Assembly: GCA_036274495.1 (NCBI GenBank)
Contig: DASUFP010000024.1
Coordinates: forward strand, 1-23,837
From: DASUFP01 sp036274495
GTDB lineage: Bacteria; Bacteroidota; Bacteroidia; AKYH767-A; OLB10
Direction: 5' to 3'
Length of the DNA stretch: 23,837 nucleotides
In this document: one piece after another, positions 6,389 to 15,011 of the stretch
Position numbering within the stretch: position 1 is the first letter of the stretch
How the letters are laid out: each line of letters begins with the position of its first letter
Notes under the pieces: model-generated
What the model was told of the DNA's origin: nothing
Databases searched by the model: none
What the model saw: the letters and a program-made list of their open reading frames with translations, nothing else
Made by a program: the position numbers and the translations under genes

Positions 6389-6793
6389 ATGCGGCTAATA
6401 ATCAATAGGTTAACTATATTATTGCTATTCATTTCGACTTCGGCATGCGGTCAAAAAGCGAAAAAAAGTGCCGAACCTGTCGCTCTGGATGTGAAAGCAT
6501 TTGCAACAGCTATGGTTCAAAACCCGGGAACCGTGGTAGATGTAAGAACTTCTGAGGAGGTTGCCAGAGGAAAAATCAACGGAGCAATTGTGATCGACTT
6601 TTATGAAGAGGATTTTAAAAAACAGATAAAAAAATTAGATAAGTCGAAGCCGGTATATCTTTACTGTGCTTCCGGCGGAAGAAGTGCTGATGCAGCCGAC
6701 ATGTTGGTAAATATGGGCTTTACGCAGGTTTTTAACCTGGATGGCGGATTCAGGGCCTGGAAGGCAGCCGGACAACCTGTGGTAATGCCTTGA
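6389..6793 (+). CDS. Rhodanese-domain lipoprotein
   Basis: A 134-aa protein. Residues 1-20 are a lipoprotein signal peptide ending in the lipobox FISTSAC with acyl-Cys20, so it is anchored in a membrane facing the periplasm or cell surface. The rest is one rhodanese domain, with VVDVRTSEE around 49-57 and the active loop CASGGRS (93-99, Cys93), ending in LDGGFRAW. It would handle sulfane sulfur outside the cytoplasm, complementing the cytosolic rhodaneses encoded divergently. Supplying or trapping thiosulfate sulfur for the TsuA-like importer is a plausible but unproven role. The leader before the ATG is A/T-rich with no Shine-Dalgarno, as elsewhere in the window. Confidence 0.92.
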   Translation: MRLIINRLTILLLFISTSACGQKAKKSAEPVALDVKAFATAMVQNPGTVVDVRTSEEVARGKINGAIVIDFYEEDFKKQIKKLDKSKPVYLYCASGGRSADAADMLVNMGFTQVFNLDGGFRAWKAAGQPVVMP

Positions 6794-6893
6794 TAAGAAA
6801 GGATATTACATTTTTATAACTATTTGATGTTTATAATTTTATGTTCATTAATTAATCTTTTGATTAAACATATCCTATTGACCCTTTCCTGAA

Positions 6894-7415
6894 ATGAAAC
6901 CATTAGATGTTGAACTGGAAATTCCTGCATATTATCGTGATTATGTGAACGAGTTGCGAGGCGCTGCTTTTATTGACAAACTCAAACAACAGTCCGGAAC
7001 AACAGAGTCCCTATTAACATCTTTAACTCAAGATCAATGGGAATTTGCTTATGCGGCCGGTAAGTGGACGTTAAAGGAGGTCATTCTTCACCTGACAGAT
7101 GCCGAGCGGATATTTGCCTACCGTGCTCTTCGCTTTTCAAGGAATGACTCCACCCCTTTGCCCGGTTTTGAAGAGAATGACTATGTGCCAATGTGTGAAA
7201 GCTCATCCCGGACACCGGCATCGGTCATTGAAGAGTATTCAACATTGAGGCAGTCTACTGTCTCGCTATTTGAAAATTTCAGCGATACAATGCTGGAAAG
7301 AACCGGAACTGCCAACGGGCAGACGATTTCTGTAAGAGCAATCGGGATGGTAATTGCCGGACACGAAATCCATCACCTTAAAGTTATCAGTGAACGCTAC
7401 CTGACGACAGGATGA
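6894..7415 (+). CDS. DinB family protein (metal-dependent, YfiT-like)
   Basis: A 173-aa four-helix-bundle protein of the DinB/YfiT superfamily. The three-histidine metal site is visible: His66 in HLTDAER, and His157 with His161 in AGHEIHHL. The spacing and the 'GKWTLKEVILH' lead-in are typical. Characterised members include bacillithiol S-transferases and mycothiol-dependent isomerases, but many are unassigned, so the reaction here is not known. It starts 100 nt after the rhodanese lipoprotein and converges on the M2 peptidase with a 27-nt gap. A role in thiol chemistry would fit the upstream sulfur genes, but position alone does not establish that. Confidence 0.88.
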   Translation: MKPLDVELEIPAYYRDYVNELRGAAFIDKLKQQSGTTESLLTSLTQDQWEFAYAAGKWTLKEVILHLTDAERIFAYRALRFSRNDSTPLPGFEENDYVPMCESSSRTPASVIEEYSTLRQSTVSLFENFSDTMLERTGTANGQTISVRAIGMVIAGHEIHHLKVISERYLTTG

Positions 7416-7442
7416 TGTTGGTTTTGGCCTTAGAAATTTAAC

Positions 7443-9290
7443 CTAAATAGTTTCAGGCAGGGTATACTTCCTTCCTTTGTTGGCCTTTTTAAGATACTCC
7501 ATAAGCAGCTGGAAGTAATCAACCATTGGCTGCGCCGACATATCGGAACCAAGTTTATCCTTGAGCAGGCCTCTCCAGTCAACTGTCGCACCCGGCTTCA
7601 TCAGTTCTTTCAAAAAATCACCGGTGGCCTTGCTTCCCCAATAGTTAGTAGCATGCGGATTTTGTTTCAAAATATCTTTTGCGATATGCTGATGGAACAT
7701 AAACAGCAAAACGTTTGAAATGGAATAATCATAGTATTGAGCCGGATCGTCGATAATATGGGTTTTGGTAGCGGCGTCACAATACTCTTCTCCTCTGGGG
7801 GATGGTGGTTCAATTCCCTGGTATTTACGTACCAGGTCCCACCATTCTTTATTGAGTTGCAGAGAATCGGCATTTGAAGCATAGAGCTTTTCTTCAAAAT
7901 GCGTCATTACACCGGCACCCCAAGGAATATGAACGATGTAATCAAGAGCTTCTTTAAGCAGTTGCCGGAGCGTATCAGCAGGAACTCCCTTCGGAACCAT
8001 TCCTTTTGCTTCCAGAAACGGACGCTGAAGCGAAGCGAGTCCCATAAGGCTTCCCATTGCTTCATGAAATCCTCTGTTAGCACCTTCGCGAAGCATTATA
8101 GGCACTTCAGGGCGGGAATACTGCATGTAATAGTAGATATGACCCAATTCGTGTAGCGCTGTTGACCACCACTCTGTATTGGGTTCAATACTCATTAATG
8201 ATCTGATATCCTTATCGTAATCCATGTGCCATGCCGAAGCATGGTTGTTTTTGCGGTACCCTGCTCCTTCCGGAACCGGATAGAGGCTTGAATTGGCATA
8301 AAAGTTTTGAGGAAGTGAGTCGAAACCGAGAGAGAGATAAAAACGTTCTCCTTCTTTTATTATGTACTCGGGACCTTTTTTGGCCAGAAAGTCATCTACA
8401 TTAAGTCCTTTGTCATCAATCATCGCAGTCCAATCCTGTCCCCACCTGTTCGGTAACCAATGAGCAGGAATCATATCAGGCACTCTTTTAACACCATATT
8501 TAGCGGCCAGTTCATATCGGGCCCATGTATGAAGTTCGCGATAGAGCGGCCATATTTGCTTTATAAGGCTATCACAAAGAGCGATCATCTCTGCCGAGTT
8601 CATTCCGTATTCGCGTACCTGGTAATCGAAAAAGTCGCTGTACTCCATTTTCTGAACCAGTTCATTCCGCAGCTTCTGCAATTGAATCAATCCATCTTTT
8701 AATCCGGCACCAACCATTTTACTGCTTTCCCAGGCCTGTAATCGCACTTTCAGGTTTGTTGAATCTCTGAGAATACCATCAATCTGGTTGGTTGTTACCG
8801 ATTTCCCATCGATCTTGTAATCATAACCGAAAAGTTTGGTAACCTGATCGGCTTCCAGGGCAACTTTACGTGATACAGCATCCATTTCAGACGCCGGATT
8901 TTTGGCAACTTTATAATAGATGGTATTTACCTGTCTCCTTTCAAGTGGTGAAATCCCCTTGTTGTTCATAAAACGCTTCGAAATTTCGATCCATTGGGGA
9001 TTACCGGTAAAGGCGGCTAACTGCCGGTTAGCAATACGGGAGTTAAAAGCGGCCATTGTATCACCTTCAACAATGTGGGTGTTTAACTCCCACTCCGCTT
9101 TGCTGGCGGCGTAGAGGTATTTCTGAAATTCCTGGTTATATGATTCAAGTAACATTGGCAATACCGGAGTACCTCGTTTTACTGTATCAGCTGCAACGGG
9201 CTGGCCCTTCACGGGATGTGTTAATGCTTCCAGCGATATCAGAGTGATAACAGCGATTATGAGGACCAGATTTCGGTAAATTCCTTTCAT
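7443..9290 (-). CDS. M2 family peptidase (angiotensin-converting-enzyme-like peptidyl-dipeptidase)
   Basis: A 615-aa exported zinc peptidase. Residues 1 to about 30 are a signal peptide (hydrophobic IIAVITLISL core). The zinc motif is HELGH (380-384), followed by YYYMQY and then REGANRGFHEAMG, supplying the third ligand Glu410. Order, spacing and length match ACE, a peptidyl-dipeptidase that removes C-terminal dipeptides. Bacterial homologues probably digest peptides in the periplasm or outside the cell. A perfect TAnnTTTG box precedes it (9354-9361). It lies downstream of, and on the same strand as, the deiodinase-like gene, about 107 nt away. The natural substrate is unknown. Confidence 0.95.
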   Translation of the reverse strand: MKGIYRNLVLIIAVITLISLEALTHPVKGQPVAADTVKRGTPVLPMLLESYNQEFQKYLYAASKAEWELNTHIVEGDTMAAFNSRIANRQLAAFTGNPQWIEISKRFMNNKGISPLERRQVNTIYYKVAKNPASEMDAVSRKVALEADQVTKLFGYDYKIDGKSVTTNQIDGILRDSTNLKVRLQAWESSKMVGAGLKDGLIQLQKLRNELVQKMEYSDFFDYQVREYGMNSAEMIALCDSLIKQIWPLYRELHTWARYELAAKYGVKRVPDMIPAHWLPNRWGQDWTAMIDDKGLNVDDFLAKKGPEYIIKEGERFYLSLGFDSLPQNFYANSSLYPVPEGAGYRKNNHASAWHMDYDKDIRSLMSIEPNTEWWSTALHELGHIYYYMQYSRPEVPIMLREGANRGFHEAMGSLMGLASLQRPFLEAKGMVPKGVPADTLRQLLKEALDYIVHIPWGAGVMTHFEEKLYASNADSLQLNKEWWDLVRKYQGIEPPSPRGEEYCDAATKTHIIDDPAQYYDYSISNVLLFMFHQHIAKDILKQNPHATNYWGSKATGDFLKELMKPGATVDWRGLLKDKLGSDMSAQPMVDYFQLLMEYLKKANKGRKYTLPETI

Positions 9291-9353
9291 TCTTTAAATT
9301 TTAGTATTATGAATACACCCGGATGCCATTTTGCAGGCTGAACTATTTGGAAG

Positions 9354-9361
9354 CAAAATTA
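9354..9361 (-). promoter_or_regulatory. -7 promoter element of the M2 peptidase gene
   Basis: The minus strand reads TAATTTTG, a perfect TAnnTTTG match, about 63 nt before the ATG at 9290. No TTTG at the usual -33 spacing was found. Confidence 0.45.
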
Positions 9362-9397
9362 ACAAATACGAGGGATAAGCTCACCGAAAGGCCTTTT

Positions 9398-10054
9398 TCA
9401 GTAAAACATGCTTATTTGCGGGAGCGGTTTTCGATGAATATCAGGAACCATCGCATCCATTGCCGGATACCCTACAGGGAGCAGCAGGAAAGGTTTTTCA
9501 TTTGCGGGCCTGTTCAGAATCGATCCCAGAAAATCCATAGGGCTCGGGGTGTGCGTAAGGGTGCACAATCCTGCATTGTGAATTGCAGTGATAAGGATAC
9601 CCGTGGCGATACCAACTGACTCCTGGACGTAGTAATTTTTATCTCCTGAGGTATTGGCAGACTGCCGAAATACGATAATCAGCCATGGGGCTATTTCGAG
9701 AAATGGTTTATGCCAATCGGTACCAATGGGCTCAAGATCTTTGATCCATCTATCCGGCATTCGTCCGTTATAGCTTTCAAATTCCTCCTTTTCAGCTGCT
9801 TCTCTGATCTGTCTTTTTATCACCGGATCAGCAACGGCACAGAAAAACCAGGGCTGTTTATTGGCTCCCGAAGGTGCAGATCCAGCTGTAAGCAGCAAAT
9901 TCTCAATAACCAGCCGGTCGACAGGTTTATCTGAAAACGATCTTATACTCCTCCTCCTTTGCATCAGCAGGTTAAAAGAGATGCTTCGGTTTAATATTTC
10001 GTTTTCGGTTAACTCAGAATGAGAAAAAGGGATAAATGAATAGTTGTCGGCCAT
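9398..10054 (-). CDS. Nitroreductase-fold flavoprotein of the iodotyrosine deiodinase (IYD) type
   Basis: A 218-aa FMN enzyme without a signal peptide. FMN-binding motifs are RRRSIRSF (33-40) and APSGANKQPW (60-69). The region from E91 to K116 aligns by eye with the active-site lid of mammalian IYD. The residues equivalent to human E157, Y161 and K182, which bind the halotyrosine zwitterion, are present as Glu91, Tyr95 and Lys116 at identical spacing. The C-terminal stretch LLPVGYP...VPD..RKPL.QI (about 191-214) also matches IYD rather than generic nitroreductases. IYD reductively removes halide from iodo-, bromo- or chlorotyrosine. ATG at 10054 follows a perfect -7 box. Family assignment is strong; dehalogenase activity is inferred from the conserved triad. 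Confidence 0.88.
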   Translation of the reverse strand: MADNYSFIPFSHSELTENEILNRSISFNLLMQRRRSIRSFSDKPVDRLVIENLLLTAGSAPSGANKQPWFFCAVADPVIKRQIREAAEKEEFESYNGRMPDRWIKDLEPIGTDWHKPFLEIAPWLIIVFRQSANTSGDKNYYVQESVGIATGILITAIHNAGLCTLTHTPSPMDFLGSILNRPANEKPFLLLPVGYPAMDAMVPDIHRKPLPQISMFY

Positions 10055-10069
10055 TATTTAAATTTTAAT

Positions 10070-10077
10070 CAAAGATA
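10070..10077 (-). promoter_or_regulatory. -7 promoter element of the deiodinase-like gene
   Basis: The minus strand reads TATCTTTG, a perfect TAnnTTTG match ending 15 nt before the ATG at 10054. It faces away from the prfC promoter 42 nt away in the same intergenic region. The -33 element is weak (TTTTAAG-like). Confidence 0.55.
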
Positions 10078-10118
10078 CATTGCTTCATTCATTAGGTCTT
10101 AAAACGGCATCGTTTGAG

Positions 10119-10126
10119 TACCTTTG
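10119..10126 (+). promoter_or_regulatory. -7 promoter element of prfC
   Basis: TACCTTTG is a perfect TAnnTTTG match and ends 23 nt before the ATG at 10150. It lies inside the longer frame that would start at TTG 10114, which argues that translation begins at 10150. Confidence 0.55.
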
Positions 10127-10149
10127 CAGGCTTTGTCAAGGTACCCCTT

Positions 10150-11733
10150 ATGAGTAACGAATCAGCGATCGGCCTCCGCCGGACTTTTGCCATTATCAGT
10201 CACCCCGATGCAGGTAAAACTACCCTGACTGAAAAGTTCCTGCTTTTTGGAGGAGCCATTCAAACTGCCGGAGCCGTAAAGTCGAACAAAATCAGAAAAA
10301 CTGCTACCTCCGATTTCATGGAAATTGAAAAGCAGAGAGGAATTTCTGTGGCAACTTCGGTAATGGGATTTGAATACCGGGGCCTCCAAATAAACCTGCT
10401 GGATACACCGGGTCACAAGGATTTTGCAGAAGACACTTACAGAACCCTGACAGCGGTTGACAGTGTGGTTTTGGTAGTGGATTGTGTGAAGGGTGTTGAA
10501 GAGCAAACAGAGAGGCTCATGGAAGTTTGCAGGATGCGAAATACACCTGTAATTATTTTTATTAATAAAATGGATCGGGAGGGTCAGAATCCGTTTGACT
10601 TACTGGATGAACTGGAACAAAAGCTTTCGATTAAGGTGTGTCCGATGAGCTGGCCGATTGGAATGGGATCCACCTTTAAAGGTGTGTATAATATCTATAA
10701 ACATTCGCTCCTGTTGTTTAGTCCAAACAAAAAAGCTTCCGATGCCGACACACTTGACATAACCGGAATTAACGACCCGCTTTTGGATGACCGGCTTGGA
10801 CGTGATGTAAGTCAATTGAGGGAAGATGTGCATTTAATTGAGGGCGTATATGACCCTTTCAGTAAGGAAAACTATTTGAACGGTGCCGTTGCTCCGGTTT
10901 TCTTTGGAAGTGCCATCAATAATTTTGGAGTAAAGGAGCTGCTCGATACGTTTGTAGAAATTGCTCCTCCTCCCGGACCTCGCGAAACCGCCGAAAGGGT
11001 GGTTTTACCCAATGAGAAAGGATTTTCAGGATTTGTTTTTAAGATTCACGCCAATCTTGATCCAAAGCATCGTGACCGAATTGCCTTTGTCAGAATATGC
11101 TCCGGAAAGTTTGAAAGAGGCAAGTTCTTTCATCATGTGAGGCTCGACAAAGATTTAAGATTTAACAGTCCGGCTACCTTTATGGCACAGGCTAAAAGTA
11201 TAGTTGACGAAGCCTACCCCGGAGATGTTATAGGGCTGTACGATACAGGAAATTTTAAAATAGGTGATTCACTTACAGAAGGTGAGACATTAACATTTAA
11301 GGGGATTCCCCGTTTTTCACCGGAAATTTTTAAAGAATTGGTTAATACTGATCCCATGAAATCGAAGCAGCTGGATAAAGGAGTAATGCAGCTGACTGAT
11401 GAGGGAGTCGCACAACTTTTTACCCAGAATGGGGGAAACCGTAAAATTATCGGGACTGTCGGTGAACTTCAGTTTGAGGTAATTCAGCACAGGCTTCTTA
11501 ATGAATACGGAGCCTCCTGCCGATTCGTTCCATTAAGTGTTTACAAGGCATGCTGGATAACCGCGGAGTCAAAATCCAAGCTGGAAGATTTTATGCGGTT
11601 TAAAACCGGACAAGTGGCCTTCGACAAAGACAATAACCCGGTTTACCTTGCAGAGTCACAATGGATGCTGGATCAGATGATCAGGAACAATCCTGATATC
11701 AGCTTCCATTTCCTTTCCGATACTGTAGAGTAA
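10150..11733 (+). CDS. prfC: Peptide chain release factor 3
   Basis: A 527-aa translational GTPase that recycles RF1/RF2 from the ribosome after peptide release. G-domain motifs are all present: P-loop SHPDAGKTTLTEK (from about residue 17), the switch region with 'EKQRGISVATSVM', DTPGHKDFAEDTYR, and NKMDREG. The 'NKIRKTATSDFMEIEKQRG' segment and C-terminal 'GELQFEVIQHRL' are characteristic of RF3 rather than EF-G. Length agrees with E. coli RF3 (529 aa). ATG at 10150 is chosen over an upstream TTG (10114), since a perfect -7 promoter box sits between them. It converges on the M13 peptidase gene with only 7 nt between stops. Confidence 0.97.
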   Translation: MSNESAIGLRRTFAIISHPDAGKTTLTEKFLLFGGAIQTAGAVKSNKIRKTATSDFMEIEKQRGISVATSVMGFEYRGLQINLLDTPGHKDFAEDTYRTLTAVDSVVLVVDCVKGVEEQTERLMEVCRMRNTPVIIFINKMDREGQNPFDLLDELEQKLSIKVCPMSWPIGMGSTFKGVYNIYKHSLLLFSPNKKASDADTLDITGINDPLLDDRLGRDVSQLREDVHLIEGVYDPFSKENYLNGAVAPVFFGSAINNFGVKELLDTFVEIAPPPGPRETAERVVLPNEKGFSGFVFKIHANLDPKHRDRIAFVRICSGKFERGKFFHHVRLDKDLRFNSPATFMAQAKSIVDEAYPGDVIGLYDTGNFKIGDSLTEGETLTFKGIPRFSPEIFKELVNTDPMKSKQLDKGVMQLTDEGVAQLFTQNGGNRKIIGTVGELQFEVIQHRLLNEYGASCRFVPLSVYKACWITAESKSKLEDFMRFKTGQVAFDKDNNPVYLAESQWMLDQMIRNNPDISFHFLSDTVE

Positions 11734-11740
11734 GCTTGTC

Positions 11741-13822
11741 TCACCAAATCGCTACCCGAACGTCGGCACCGCGGTACATAGGCTCTGTTTCCTTGACGCC
11801 AAAAGCGGCATAAAAGGGTTCCATGTTACTTACCACTCCAATGCAACGGTATTTACCCGGAGAATGAGGATCTGTCAGGATTCTGCGAGCTGCTTCTTCG
11901 GGCCGGATGTTGTTTCTCCAAACCTGACCAAAGCTGATAAAGAAACGCTGATCCCCTGTAAGACCGTCGATTGGTGCAGGAGCCGGTTTGGATTTGAGGT
12001 AATATTTATAAGCCTGATAGGATACAGCCATTCCTCCGATGTCAGCAATATTTTCACCCAGCGTCAGCCGTCCATTCAGGTGCTGATCGCCATTCATGGT
12101 GTACTGCTCGTACTGCTTTACAATTTTGTCGGCAATAGTGGCAAAATTGGAGGAATCGGTTGAGGTCCACCAATTGTGTAAATTGCCTTTGTAGTCAAAC
12201 TTGCTTCCCTGGTCGTCGAATCCATGAATGATTTCGTGACCAATCACAGCGCCAATAGCTCCAAAGTTCACAGCAGCATCTGCATCTTTATTAAAGAATG
12301 GAGGCTGAAGAATTCCGGCAGGAAACACAATCTCATTTAATGACGGATTGTAATAGGCATTTACGGTAGGCGTAGACATTCCCCATTCTTTACGGTCGAC
12401 CGGTTTTCCTACCTTGTTCATCTTTCTGTTAAACTCAAAAGCATTTAACTTAATTACATTTTCGCAGAACGATCCGTTAAGATCAACTGAAGTATAATCG
12501 AGCCATTTTTCAGGTTTACCAATTTTCCATACCATAGAATCCAGTTTCATTACGGCATATTTGCGGGTTTCCTTGCTCATCCAGCTTAACGACGCTAAGC
12601 GGTCTTTGAATGCAGTCTTTATGTTGCCGATCATTTCTACCATTTTCTTCTCTGCATTGTTATCGTATGCATATTCACAATACATCTGACCCAGTGCGTC
12701 GCCCATCAGATTATCCACTGTTTCCTGGACAAACTTCCATCGCTCTTCCATTTCAGTGACACCTTTTAACGTTGTTTCATTAAAGGCAAAACTCTCCTTT
12801 CTGAAGGCATTGGAAAGATAGGGTGCTGTATCGCGAATCAGTTTCCATCTTAAAAACATTTTCCATTCTTCTACAGTATAATTTGGAATCATTTTTCCCA
12901 GAAATTGGTAAAATCCCGGATTATCCAGTACAACTGTCTGAATATCGTGAGCTCCCAGATCATTCAGAAATCCATTCCATTCGAGTTGAGGAATTTTTTG
13001 GGTTAACTGATCCACCATTTCAACATTATATGTTTTGTAGGGATCTCTCAAATCGGTTCTGCTAAGGCTCACATCAGCCAGTTCCGTCTCCATTAACAAA
13101 ATAGTCTTAGCATTTTCGTCTGCAGTGCCTTGGTCAATACCTGACAACTGGAGCATTTTAGATACATGGTTTACATAGGCCGCGCGAATGGTCACCATTT
13201 TATCACTTTTGTTCAAATAATAATCACGATCAGGCATACTCAAGCCACCTTGACCGACGTATAAGGCAACCATTGAACTGTTTTTAAGATCGGCTTCAGC
13301 ATCCAAACGAAATAAGGGAGCAACCCCATTTTGCATCAGTCTTAAAAGTACCTTATTTAAACTTTCATATTCGTTGAACTGGTCAATCACTTCCAACAGC
13401 GATTTAATTGCTGTCATGCCACTTTCATCAACCGCTTTTTCATCCATTCCTGAAAGGTAAAGTGTTCCCATAAGCTTCCGGTTGGATGCCACATAGTCGG
13501 GTTGCCCCTTTACTTCAGAGGCGGTTCCATCAGAAAAGCCACTCAAAAGTTTTCTGAGTAATTCCTGGTTGTTTTTCTTTACTTCATTAAAAGAGGACCA
13601 TCTGCTTTCACTTTCGGGAACCGGATTGTTTTTAATCCAATTTCCATTCACATAAGTGTAGAAATCCTTTCCCGGAGGAATGGATACATCCATATTCTTT
13701 ACATTAATTCCAGGCACAGCGGAATTTTTATCAGCAGGAGCATCTCCGTTTCCGGCAAATGCGCATTGGTGTGTTAAAAATAAAAATGAAAGAGCAAGGT
13801 TAAAGTTGAGGATAAATTTCAT
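11741..13822 (-). CDS. M13 family metallopeptidase (neprilysin/PepO-like)
   Basis: A 693-aa exported zinc endopeptidase. Residues 1 to about 23 are a signal peptide (cleavage likely after AFA). The N-terminal M13 domain begins near VPGINVKNMD and includes 'FYTYVNGNWIKNN'. Catalytic motifs are NAYYNPSLNEIVFPAGIL (488-505, substrate-binding NAYY), HEIIH (529-533, zinc ligands), and ENIADIGG (590-597, Glu590 ligand, Asp594). The C terminus ends in the family's typical Trp. M13 enzymes cleave short peptides; in bacteria they probably act in the periplasm or outside the cell. It starts 38 nt after the cysteine desulfurase stop, without a recognisable promoter, so co-transcription is likely. Confidence 0.96.
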   Translation of the reverse strand: MKFILNFNLALSFLFLTHQCAFAGNGDAPADKNSAVPGINVKNMDVSIPPGKDFYTYVNGNWIKNNPVPESESRWSSFNEVKKNNQELLRKLLSGFSDGTASEVKGQPDYVASNRKLMGTLYLSGMDEKAVDESGMTAIKSLLEVIDQFNEYESLNKVLLRLMQNGVAPLFRLDAEADLKNSSMVALYVGQGGLSMPDRDYYLNKSDKMVTIRAAYVNHVSKMLQLSGIDQGTADENAKTILLMETELADVSLSRTDLRDPYKTYNVEMVDQLTQKIPQLEWNGFLNDLGAHDIQTVVLDNPGFYQFLGKMIPNYTVEEWKMFLRWKLIRDTAPYLSNAFRKESFAFNETTLKGVTEMEERWKFVQETVDNLMGDALGQMYCEYAYDNNAEKKMVEMIGNIKTAFKDRLASLSWMSKETRKYAVMKLDSMVWKIGKPEKWLDYTSVDLNGSFCENVIKLNAFEFNRKMNKVGKPVDRKEWGMSTPTVNAYYNPSLNEIVFPAGILQPPFFNKDADAAVNFGAIGAVIGHEIIHGFDDQGSKFDYKGNLHNWWTSTDSSNFATIADKIVKQYEQYTMNGDQHLNGRLTLGENIADIGGMAVSYQAYKYYLKSKPAPAPIDGLTGDQRFFISFGQVWRNNIRPEEAARRILTDPHSPGKYRCIGVVSNMEPFYAAFGVKETEPMYRGADVRVAIW

Positions 13823-13860
13823 CGACGAATAGTTAAATGTTTATGAGTGAATATCAAGAA

Positions 13861-14994
13861 TCAAACTTTCTCAAGACAAAACTCTTTGAGTTTGGATATG
13901 CAGAAATCAATTTCTTCCCTGCTGGTATATTTACTAAATGAAAATCGTACGGCAGGTCGTGACGGATCAGCATTTAAAGCTTTTAATACATGAGAACCCG
14001 CATCGCTGCCACTGGAGCACGCACTTCCTCCTGATGCTGCAATGCCGGCGATATCGAGGTTAAAGAGCAGCATTTCTGCATTTTCAGAAGCAGGAAATGA
14101 AATATTCAGTACCGTATCCAGATTACCTTCGCTAATATCACCATTAAAGGATACTCCGGGAATTTCTTTTGTCACCGTTTCGGCCATATACTTTTTTAAC
14201 TCTTTTATCTTCGTCATGTCCTTTTCCATATCGCGGTAAGCAATTTCGAGCGCTTTTGCCAGTCCTACAATCCCATAAACGTTCTCGGTTCCGCCGCGCA
14301 TGTTCCGTTCCTGAGCACCACCGGTGATAAATGGATGAATTTTGATTTTGCTGTTGATGTACAAAAATCCGACACCTTTAGGGCCATGGAATTTGTGAGC
14401 CGCACAAGAGACAAAGTCGACAGGAATGGAAGACAAATTGTGTGGCAGATGGCCCATTGTCTGAACAGTATCGGAGTGATAGACTGCTCCGTATTTCCGG
14501 CACAGTTCTCCAACCTTCTCAATTGGTGTAACAGTACCAATTTCGTTGTTGGCATGCATCAGAGAAACAAAACTTTTAGGATTGGATTTGAGTAATTCTT
14601 CCAGATGATTCAAATCAACATGACCCCGGGCATCAAGATTAACCAGGCTCAGTTTTACAATTTTATTATGGTCCAGCTCCTCCAGTGTGTGGGTAACTGC
14701 ATGATGTTCTATTGCAGAACTAATTGCATGGGTAAGTCCAAGGTCGCGTATGCCACATCTGATAGCCGTATTGTTTGCTTCCGTACCACCGGAGGTGAAG
14801 AAAATTTCGGAAGGTGACGCGTTAAGCAGTTTAGCTACGGTTTTGCGGGATTGTTCAATCAACGACCGGGTGGCTCTTCCAAAAGAGTGGATGGAGGAGG
14901 GATTTCCATACTGTTCACTGATGACGGGCAGCATAGCACCTACAACTTCGGGATCTATTTGTGTAGTGGCTGCATTATCGAGGTAAACTTTCAT
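13861..14994 (-). CDS. Cysteine desulfurase (NifS/IscS family)
   Basis: A 377-aa PLP enzyme that removes sulfur from L-cysteine, leaving a protein persulfide for Fe-S cluster or tRNA thiolation use. It starts MKVYLDNAATTQ. It has the EHHAV histidine region (96-100), SCAAHKFHGPKG with PLP-Lys201, and the active-site loop GGSACSSGSDAGSHVL with Cys326. This is the IscS/NifS class I layout. It is not next to scaffold genes (iscU, sufB); its neighbours are a phosphohexomutase 17 nt upstream and an M13 peptidase downstream. The sulfur acceptor is therefore unclear, and tRNA thiolation or general Fe-S supply both fit. Confidence 0.95.
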   Translation of the reverse strand: MKVYLDNAATTQIDPEVVGAMLPVISEQYGNPSSIHSFGRATRSLIEQSRKTVAKLLNASPSEIFFTSGGTEANNTAIRCGIRDLGLTHAISSAIEHHAVTHTLEELDHNKIVKLSLVNLDARGHVDLNHLEELLKSNPKSFVSLMHANNEIGTVTPIEKVGELCRKYGAVYHSDTVQTMGHLPHNLSSIPVDFVSCAAHKFHGPKGVGFLYINSKIKIHPFITGGAQERNMRGGTENVYGIVGLAKALEIAYRDMEKDMTKIKELKKYMAETVTKEIPGVSFNGDISEGNLDTVLNISFPASENAEMLLFNLDIAGIAASGGSACSSGSDAGSHVLKALNADPSRPAVRFSFSKYTSREEIDFCISKLKEFCLEKV

Positions 14995-15011
14995 GTAAGT
15001 AATGATTATAA

